Shown here: positions 1 to 4,543 of the stretch, piece after piece
Numbering within the stretch: position 1 is the first letter of the stretch
Layout: every line of letters begins with the position of its first letter
DNA from: Planctomycetota bacterium
Lineage (GTDB): Bacteria; Planctomycetota; UBA8108
NCBI GenBank assembly: GCA_022451445.1
Contig: JAKUSY010000105.1
Location: forward strand, 1 to 8,617
Direction of reading: 5' to 3'
Length of the DNA: 8,617 nt
Position numbers and translations under genes: made by a program
Notes under the pieces: generated by a model
Told to the model about the DNA's origin: nothing
The model's database searches: none
What the model saw: only the letters and a program-made list of their open reading frames with translations

Positions 1-557
1 TATCGCCGCGGGGCTCCGGGGATCCCGCCTTCGGAAAGATGATCGAATTCCAGGAGCGCGGCGTCGCTTCTGACCAGCTCCTCGTCCGTTCCGCTGGCGA
101 GGTAGCAGCGCACCCCGCGGCCCACGAGATTTTCGAGGAGGGCCATGGAGCCGGGAACCAGGAAGTCTTCGCGGGGAAGCCGCCCGCCCCTGAGCGCCTC
201 GAGCCGGTTCGAGATCGCGGCATCCAGGCGCTCGTTGTAGAGCGCCTTGTACTCGAGGGGAGCCAGTGGGACTCCGCCGCGTTTCTCGATTTCCTCGCAG
301 AGGCGGATCATCTGGTAGATGGTCTGCTTGCCGGTGAGCTGGTCGACAAAACCCGTTACCAGCTTTTCAAGCTCAGCGGGCGGCTCATCCTGCTCGCAGT
401 CTACGAGCAGCTCGACCATCAGGGGGAACATCTGGTCCTGCCAGCCGTCCCTGAGCAGGGACAGGGTGCCGTCGAGATCGAAGAGAGCGTGGCGAAGTGA
501 TGCCCGCGGCGGCTCCTCGACGATCTCGATGGCGGTCCCGGGTATCCTGGGAGTCAA
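1..557 (-). CDS. HAD-family hydrolase, C-terminus cut by the window edge
   Basis: Seen: reading leftward from a TTG at 557-555 there are 185 open codons to the window edge. Residues 25-31 read LFDLDGT, the HAD motif I with nucleophile D27 and acid/base D29. Residues 152-158 read YLASGTD, matching HAD motif II (S155). Between them lies a roughly 120-residue mostly helical stretch of the size expected for a C1-type cap. Motifs III and IV would lie beyond the window. Family knowledge: such proteins are Mg-dependent phosphatases or phosphoglucomutase-like enzymes; the substrate cannot be told from sequence. The sequence DGTLSLLRDGW after motif I resembles a HAD subgroup I associate with Planctomycetes and Acidobacteria (memory, not a search). 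There is no ATG before motif I. TTG at 557 is the only usual start after the tpx stop and leaves a 24-residue lead-in. No clear ribosome binding site is visible, so translation is probably coupled to tpx, 6 nt upstream. Confidence 0.82.
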   Translation of the reverse strand, partial: MTPRIPGTAIEIVEEPPRASLRHALFDLDGTLSLLRDGWQDQMFPLMVELLVDCEQDEPPAELEKLVTGFVDQLTGKQTIYQMIRLCEEIEKRGGVPLAPLEYKALYNERLDAAISNRLEALRGGRLPREDFLVPGSMALLENLVGRGVRCYLASGTDEELVRSDAALLEFDHLSEGGIPGAPRR

Positions 558-563
558 ACGCGA

Positions 564-1079
564 TCAACCAGCGGCAGCGCCTACGGCGGCGAGGGCCGCG
601 TCGTAGTCTGGGAAATCGGTAACCTCGGGGACAATCTCGACGTAGGTGATCTTGTCCTCGGCATCGATGACGAAGATCGCACGGCTCAGGAGCTTCAGCT
701 CCTTGATGAGAACGCCATAGGCGTTGGCGAAGGAGAGCTCACGGTGATCCGAGAGAGTCGTCATCTCGACCCCTTCGGCTCCACACCAGCGGCCCTGCGC
801 GAAGGGCAGGTCGGCGCTGATGGTGAGCACCTGCACGTTTTCTGGAAGCCCGGGCAGGGCCTCGGCGAAACGCTTGGTCTGGTCGGAACAGACGGGGGTG
901 TCGAGTGAAGGTACGGCCGAGATCAGCCTTACCTTGCCGGCGGAGGAGGCAAGATTGACGGGTCCAAGGTCTCCATCGATGACGTTAAAATCAGGTGCCT
1001 GGTCGCCGGCCTGCAGCTCAGGGCCTACCAATGTCAGGGGGCCGCCTTTGAAAGTTACAGCGGCTTCTCTTTCGCTCAT
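564..1079 (-). CDS. tpx: thiol peroxidase (atypical 2-Cys peroxiredoxin, Tpx)
   Basis: The product is 171 residues, the normal length for Tpx. This cytoplasmic peroxiredoxin reduces H2O2 and alkyl hydroperoxides with thioredoxin as electron donor. The peroxidatic cysteine is C64 in the motif SLDTPVCSDQTKRF, and the resolving cysteine is C99 in RWCGAEG. Both match the E. coli Tpx pattern of two cysteines about 34-35 residues apart that form an intramolecular disulfide. The early segment GDQAPDF (25-31) is the usual peroxiredoxin N-terminal motif. The start at 1079 gives the expected N-terminus (MSEREAAVTFKG) and has a purine-rich binding site GGGAAAGG at 1096-1089, 9 nt upstream. The frame stays open upstream to 1292, but that extension crosses the divergent proA start and does not resemble Tpx. 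It is the first gene of a leftward unit with the HAD hydrolase. No critical residue is missing. Confidence 0.96.
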   Translation of the reverse strand: MSEREAAVTFKGGPLTLVGPELQAGDQAPDFNVIDGDLGPVNLASSAGKVRLISAVPSLDTPVCSDQTKRFAEALPGLPENVQVLTISADLPFAQGRWCGAEGVEMTTLSDHRELSFANAYGVLIKELKLLSRAIFVIDAEDKITYVEIVPEVTDFPDYDAALAAVGAAAG

Positions 1080-1081
1080 TA

Positions 1082-1106
1082 TTCTGAACCTTTCCCGTTC
1101 AAAGAA
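1082..1106 (-). promoter_or_regulatory. hairpin presenting the tpx ribosome binding site
   Basis: In the tpx mRNA, UGAAC (1101-1097) pairs with GUUCA (1089-1085), and an outer UUC/GAA (1106-1104 with 1084-1082) extends the stem after a 2-nt bulge. The 7-nt loop (1096-1090) carries most of the purine-rich Shine-Dalgarno sequence. Because the SD is mainly in the loop and the stem is short, it may only modestly affect translation. A DNA-level role as an operator half-site pair (TGAAC-N7-GTTCA) is an alternative. Function is not established. Confidence 0.35.
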
Positions 1107-1148
1107 AATGTCTGTATCAGAGTCAACTTCAAGGAAGACAAGCGGAGC

Positions 1149-1177
1149 ATGGTATCTAAAACGACGGTGCTCATCAA
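1149..1177 (-). promoter_or_regulatory. candidate sigma-70-type promoter for tpx
   Basis: On the minus strand TTGATG (1177-1172) is followed by a 17-nt spacer and TACCAT (1154-1149), giving four of six matches at each box. A start of transcription near 1142 would leave a leader of about 60 nt that includes the RBS hairpin. The organism's promoter consensus is unknown, so this is a pattern match only. Confidence 0.35.
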
Positions 1178-1203
1178 TGCTTCTCAGTGTTGACCTTGCG
1201 CCT

Positions 1204-1231
1204 TTGAGACACCCCCGGAATCGTTTATCCT
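1204..1231 (+). promoter_or_regulatory. candidate sigma-70-type promoter for proA
   Basis: TTGAGA (1204-1209) is followed by a 16-nt spacer and TATCCT (1226-1231). Transcription would start near 1238, about 27 nt before the proA ATG. It lies back-to-back with the candidate tpx promoter in the 185-nt divergent region, and the two do not overlap. A stronger-looking TTGACC at 1190 lacks a suitable -10 box at normal spacing. Confidence 0.35.
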
Positions 1232-1264
1232 GAGCCCGCGGTTTCCGGTCTATCCAGTGAGAAC

Positions 1265-2602
1265 ATGAGCACAGAAACAAACGGCAATTCATCGGTTGAG
1301 CTCATCGCCAGGAAGGCGCGGGCGGCGGCTCTGCAGCTGGCCGCCCTCTCAGGACAGGTGAAGAATGCCGCGCTCGAGGCGGTGGGGCGCAAGCTCGAGG
1401 AGCGGCGTGAAGACATCCTGGAGGCAAACCGCGCCGACAAGGCGGATTGCGAGGCGGAGGTGGAATCCGGCAGCCTGAGCGGCTCCCTGTTCAAGAGGCT
1501 CGATCTCGAAGGCGGCAAGTTCGAGGCCATGCTGGCCGGGGTCGCGGATGTGGCCCGGCTGCCGGATCCGGTCGGCCGGGTGACCCTGGCCACGCGGCTG
1601 GATGAGGGGCTCGAGCTCTACCGGGTGAGCTGTCCGCTGGGAGTGATCGGCGTCATCTTCGAGGCGCGCCCCGAGGCCGCCGTGCAGATAGCCGCCCTCG
1701 CCCTGAAATCTTCCAATGCCGTCATTCTCAAGGGAGGGCACGAAGCCTCGCGGACCAACGAGGTCCTCGTGGGAGCCATCCAGGCCGCTCTCGGCGAGGG
1801 GGAGGGCGTCTCTCCCGACGCGGTTCAGCTTGTCTCGACCCGTGAAGAGGTGCGCGAGCTGCTCGAGCTCGACCGCTGGATCGACCTGATCATTCCCAGG
1901 GGCTCCAATGAGCTCGTGCAGTCCATCCAGGAGTCGACACGTATTCCTGTACTTGGCCATGCCGATGGTCTCTGCTCCGTTTATATCGATCGCGATGCCG
2001 ACGAGCGGAAGGCGGTAGCCGTCAGCGTAGACGCGAAGACGCACTACCCGGCCGCCTGCAACGCCTGTGAGACCCTGCTTGTTCACCGGGACCGGCTTCC
2101 CGATCTTCTTCCCATCATCGGCGCCGCCTTGCGGGAGGCTGGGGTGGAGGTTCGGGCCGACGAGGAGGCTGCGGCCCACCTCGAATCCGCCGTTTCCGCA
2201 GCCGCCGAGGATTACGATACCGAGTTTCTCGACAAGGTCCTGGCCGTCAAAACGGTCTCATCGCTCGAGGAGGCGGTTGAGCATATCAACTCGCATGGCT
2301 CCCATCACACCGATGCGATCGTTACCGAGGATGCCGCGGCGGCGGATTATTTTCTCTCGCGGGTCGATTCAGCCGGAGTTTTTCACAACGCCTCTACCCG
2401 CTTCGCTGATGGTTTCCGTTTCGGCCTTGGAGCCGAGGTCGGCATCAGCACCAACAAGACCCACGCGCGGGGCCCTGTCGGGCTCGAGGGCCTGGTCATC
2501 TACAAGTACAGGCTCTACGGCCGCGGGCATGTCGCGGCGGATTATGATCCGGGCGCCCGCGGCTTCCTCCACGAAGACATCGAGCCTCGGGAGCTTCCCT
2601 GA
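1265..2602 (+). CDS. proA: glutamate-5-semialdehyde dehydrogenase (gamma-glutamyl phosphate reductase)
   Basis: The product (445 residues) is the NADPH-dependent reductase for the second step of proline synthesis from glutamate, converting gamma-glutamyl phosphate to glutamate-5-semialdehyde in the cytoplasm. It shows the aldehyde-dehydrogenase-superfamily landmarks of ProA. These are PLGVIGVIFEARPE about 120 residues in, LKGGHEAS in the NADP-binding region, a conserved IPVLGHADG segment, and the catalytic-cysteine motif YPAACNACETLLVH with C265 as the probable nucleophile. The C-terminal NASTRFADGFRFGLGAEVGIST and HARGPVGLEGL blocks are highly characteristic. It is about 25-30 residues longer than the common 417-residue ProA, mostly at the C-terminal tail. 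The ATG has only a weak purine stretch (GTGAGAAC) before it. The partner kinase gene proB is not in the window, so the two steps are not co-encoded here. A second cysteine, C268, sits three residues after the catalytic one. Confidence 0.97.
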   Translation: MSTETNGNSSVELIARKARAAALQLAALSGQVKNAALEAVGRKLEERREDILEANRADKADCEAEVESGSLSGSLFKRLDLEGGKFEAMLAGVADVARLPDPVGRVTLATRLDEGLELYRVSCPLGVIGVIFEARPEAAVQIAALALKSSNAVILKGGHEASRTNEVLVGAIQAALGEGEGVSPDAVQLVSTREEVRELLELDRWIDLIIPRGSNELVQSIQESTRIPVLGHADGLCSVYIDRDADERKAVAVSVDAKTHYPAACNACETLLVHRDRLPDLLPIIGAALREAGVEVRADEEAAAHLESAVSAAAEDYDTEFLDKVLAVKTVSSLEEAVEHINSHGSHHTDAIVTEDAAAADYFLSRVDSAGVFHNASTRFADGFRFGLGAEVGISTNKTHARGPVGLEGLVIYKYRLYGRGHVAADYDPGARGFLHEDIEPRELP

Positions 2603-2625
2603 GCCTCCTGGGTTCGCCGCGGTTC

Positions 2626-2654
2626 TTGACCGTGGGATGGGCCGATGGCATACT
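2626..2654 (+). promoter_or_regulatory. candidate promoter for the hpnH operon
   Basis: TTGACC (2626-2631, five of six matches) is followed by exactly 17 nt and CATACT (2649-2654, four of six). It lies in the 133-nt gap between the proA stop and hpnH, so the start of transcription would fall near 2661 and leave a leader of roughly 75 nt. This supports hpnH being transcribed independently of proA. Confidence 0.4.
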
Positions 2655-2683
2655 CGGTTTCCTGGTTTTCCCGGCGAAAGTGC

Positions 2684-2711
2684 CCACGGACCTCTCTGTG
2701 GATGACTTTTT
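2684..2711 (+). terminator. weak hairpin with a following T-run, upstream of hpnH
   Basis: CCACGG (2684-2689) can pair with CTGTGG (2696-2701) around a 6-nt loop, with one G-T wobble. A run of five Ts (2707-2711) follows after a 5-nt gap. It could be a leaky proA terminator or an attenuator-like leader element of hpnH, since it lies downstream of the candidate hpnH promoter. The stem is short and the gap before the T-run is longer than usual, so support is weak. Confidence 0.22.
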
Positions 2712-2735
2712 CCGGGGTTCGCGGATTACTGGAGC

Positions 2736-3890
2736 TTGAGGGCCATCGGTGTACCAATTTCACAGATGTGGGCGGTCGCTTCCCACGTTCTGAAGAACAA
2801 GCTGACGAGGAAGAAGAGGTATCCGCTCGTGCTCATGCTCGAGCCGCTCTTTCGCTGCAATCTCGCCTGCGCGGGTTGCGGTAAGATCCAGTATCCCGGT
2901 CACATCCTCAAGCAGGAGCTTACCCCCGAGCAGTGTTTCAGCGCGGTCGATGAATGCGGTGCGCCGATCGTCAGCATTCCCGGCGGTGAGCCCCTGATGC
3001 ATTCGAATATCGAGACGATCGTCGAGGGGCTGGTCGCCAGGAAGAAATACGTCTACCTATGTACCAATGCCATCGTGCTCAAGGAGAAGATCGATCTCTT
3101 CAGGCCGACAAAGTATCTCACCTTCAGTGTCCATATGGATGGTCTCGAGGAAGAGCACGATTTCGCTGTCTGCCGGGAGGGGGTCTATGAGGATGCTCTC
3201 GAGGCGATCAAGCTGGCGCTCGATAGGGGCTTCCGGGTTACGACGAACACAACCCTCTTCGAGGGCGCGGAGCCCGGCCGGGTCCGCGAGTTCTTCGATG
3301 AGATGACGGAGCTGGGAGTCGAGGGCATGATGGTCTCGCCGGGCTACAGCTATTCCAAGGCTCCCGACCAGGGCAGCTTCCTGCATCGGGATCGTACGCG
3401 AGGACTTTTTCGCAGGATCCTCTCCGCCCCTCGCAAGGGCTGGCGCTTCAACCAGTCGCCTCTCTTTCTCGAGTTTCTGATGGGAAACGAGGGGCGTGAC
3501 TATCATTGCACGCCCTGGGGAAACCCGACCTACAATCTCTTCGGCTGGCAGAAGCCCTGCTATCTCCTGCAGGAGGGTTATGCGGAGACCTTTGATGAGC
3601 TGATGGAGGCGACCGACTGGGAGCAGTACGGTCATGAGCGCAACGACAAATGCCGCGACTGCATGGTTCACTCAGGCTACGAGGCCACGGCCGTCGATCA
3701 GACCTTCGGGAGCCTGCGGGGTTTTCTGGCGACGGTACGGGCGACCTTCCTGGGCTACCGCTGGACTGAGGATCGCGAGGATGAAGGCTCCAGCGGTGAG
3801 GCCGGCGGTGCCGGGATCGTCGAGCTGCCGGCTGTCGAGAGGACCCAGGTTGCCACCTGCGGTTCCGTACGTACCGAGACGAAGGCTTGA
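2736..3890 (+). CDS. hpnH: hopanoid biosynthesis radical SAM protein (adenosyl-hopene transferase)
   Basis: HpnH attaches a 5'-deoxyadenosyl group to diploptene, giving adenosylhopane, the first committed step toward C35 extended hopanoids of the membrane. The 384-residue product shows the radical-SAM cluster motif CNLACAGC (C41, C45, C48, CxxxCxxC) directly after YPLVLMLEPLFR, a block diagnostic for HpnH. SIPGGEPLMH is the SAM-contacting GGE motif. The C-terminal third carries the DUF3463-type signature (GWQKPCYLL, then KCRDCMVHSGYEA), which is cysteine-rich. The last 45 or so residues are a low-complexity, acidic and glycine-rich tail. Start: TTG at 2736 is the only common start between the upstream in-frame stop (2703-2705) and the ATG at 2766. 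It keeps the VPxxQ N-terminus typical of HpnH, although its GGAG at 2731-2734 is unusually close. The small gene begins 12 nt after the stop, so they are probably co-transcribed. No squalene-hopene cyclase gene is in view. Confidence 0.96.
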   Translation: MRAIGVPISQMWAVASHVLKNKLTRKKRYPLVLMLEPLFRCNLACAGCGKIQYPGHILKQELTPEQCFSAVDECGAPIVSIPGGEPLMHSNIETIVEGLVARKKYVYLCTNAIVLKEKIDLFRPTKYLTFSVHMDGLEEEHDFAVCREGVYEDALEAIKLALDRGFRVTTNTTLFEGAEPGRVREFFDEMTELGVEGMMVSPGYSYSKAPDQGSFLHRDRTRGLFRRILSAPRKGWRFNQSPLFLEFLMGNEGRDYHCTPWGNPTYNLFGWQKPCYLLQEGYAETFDELMEATDWEQYGHERNDKCRDCMVHSGYEATAVDQTFGSLRGFLATVRATFLGYRWTEDREDEGSSGEAGGAGIVELPAVERTQVATCGSVRTETKA

Positions 3891-3902
3891 GGGCCGGCGG
3901 TG

Positions 3903-4340
3903 ATGCAGGGTGACCACCCAGAATCCGAAGCTCCTGGCGAAGCCGGCTCCGATGACGCGCGGAAGGATTACGGCCAGGGTTTCTCCTGGAACGAGGACGA
4001 TGCCGGCAGCCTGGAAGATGTTGTCGAGGCCGCCTTCGATTACCGCGGCGACGTGACGATTCTGCCCAGGGACGGGGAGTCCCTGGTTGGTTATCTCGCC
4101 AACCGCTCCATCGCGGGGGCTGCCGGAGGGGAGTCGTGGATCGAGGTGTTTCCCTCCGCTGGAGGGCCCAGCAGGAGGATCCCCCTTAAGTCCATCCGGG
4201 GTTTGAGTTTCAGTGGAAAGGACGTCGCCTCGGGCAAGTCCTGGGAGACCTGGCTGGAGAAGTATGCCGAGCGCAAAGAAGCCCTCACCCGGGGCGAGGA
4301 GGTGGAGAACATCGACCTTTTTCCCGAAGAATTGGACTGA
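3903..4340 (+). CDS. conserved-looking hypothetical protein, predicted small beta-barrel, paired with hpnH
   Basis: The product is 145 residues, acidic, with no signal peptide or membrane segment, so probably cytoplasmic. I cannot assign a function. The first 40 or so residues are polar and likely disordered. From about residue 42, DYRGDVTILPRDGESLVGYLANR begins an alternating beta pattern that continues through SWIEVFP and RRIPLKSIRGLSF. This layout (GxV-x-DGxxxxGxL, then strands and a final isoleucine-rich strand) resembles Sm/SH3-like small barrels, but that is inference from pattern only. The C-terminal block FSGKDVASGKSWETWLEKY looks like a conserved signature followed by a charged helix. 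I recall similar small proteins in Planctomycetes-type genomes but cannot confirm this here. The ATG at 3903 has GAGGG (3889-3893) 9 nt upstream, overlapping the hpnH stop; GTG at 3900 is an alternative start adding one residue. The tight spacing suggests a role tied to hpnH. Confidence 0.85.
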   Translation: MQGDHPESEAPGEAGSDDARKDYGQGFSWNEDDAGSLEDVVEAAFDYRGDVTILPRDGESLVGYLANRSIAGAAGGESWIEVFPSAGGPSRRIPLKSIRGLSFSGKDVASGKSWETWLEKYAERKEALTRGEEVENIDLFPEELD

Positions 4341-4352
4341 CCGCCGGCGCTT

Positions 4353-4423
4353 GAAAACCAGTTCCGGCGCGCGGTTTCACCTGTCTTGCGCTGGATGTCT
4401 GAGCGCGCGTTGGTTTTCTTTTT
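4353..4423 (+). terminator. intrinsic-terminator-like structure ending the hpnH operon
   Basis: GAAAACCA (4353-4360) is perfectly complementary to TGGTTTTC (4411-4418), and five Ts follow at once (4419-4423). Inside, GCGCGC (4367-4372) can pair with GCGCGC (4403-4408), closing a 30-nt loop. The A-rich outer stem followed by the T-run suits rho-independent termination, 12 nt after the small gene's stop. The large loop and asymmetric interior make it less than textbook. Confidence 0.5.
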
Positions 4424-4427
4424 ATGG

Positions 4428-4509
4428 GCGTCGGCAGTAGATTCTGAGCCGATGCCGGGTCTAAAATAGGAGCTACGGATCTGCGAAGAAGCGCAGACCT
4501 TATAGACCC
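4428..4509 (+). promoter_or_regulatory. structured leader region before the giant CotH gene
   Basis: Two adjacent structures can form. First, GCGTCGGC (4428-4435) pairs with GCCGATGC (4448-4455) with one wobble around a 12-nt loop. Second, a longer element is closed by GGGTCTA (4457-4463) with TAGACCC (4503-4509). Inside it is a tip hairpin of GG-TCTGCG (4477-4485, A4479 bulged) with CGCAGACC (4492-4499), loop AAGAAG. The strongly asymmetric internal loop (4464-4476) and lack of a T-run resemble a cis-regulatory RNA fold more than a terminator. It does not match any riboswitch consensus I know. TAAAAT at 4462-4467 could be a -10 box, but no good -35 is present at the right distance, so the transcription start is unclear. 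Confidence 0.35.
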
Positions 4510-4543
4510 ATTATCAGAGGGAAAGGTGGGGGGCGCCAAAGAG

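Noticed and set aside
39..500. Rightward open frame of 153 codons
   Set aside because: It lies opposite the HAD hydrolase, whose motif I and II are clear on the other strand, and it has no recognisable protein features.
564..566. tpx TGA as a selenocysteine codon
   Set aside because: It follows the natural Tpx C-terminus, both redox cysteines are already present as Cys, and no SECIS-like hairpin is evident just after it.
1190..1218. Promoter for proA built on TTGACC at 1190
   Set aside because: No acceptable -10 box occurs at 16-18 nt; the TTGAGA/TATCCT pair is a better fit.
1080..1292. N-terminal extension of tpx by 71 codons
   Set aside because: It would run through the divergent promoter region and overlap the proA start. 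The internal ATG at 1079 has a ribosome binding site and gives the normal Tpx length.
1349..2179. Leftward open frame of 276 codons
   Set aside because: It is antisense to the certain proA gene and reads as low-information sequence typical of GC-rich shadow frames.
3057..3671. Leftward open frame of 204 codons
   Set aside because: It is antisense to hpnH, which has full radical-SAM and C-terminal signatures.
4428..4509. Known riboswitch such as cyclic-di-GMP, glycine or fluoride type
   Set aside because: The conserved loop sequences of those classes, as I remember them, are absent. It is kept only as an unassigned structure.
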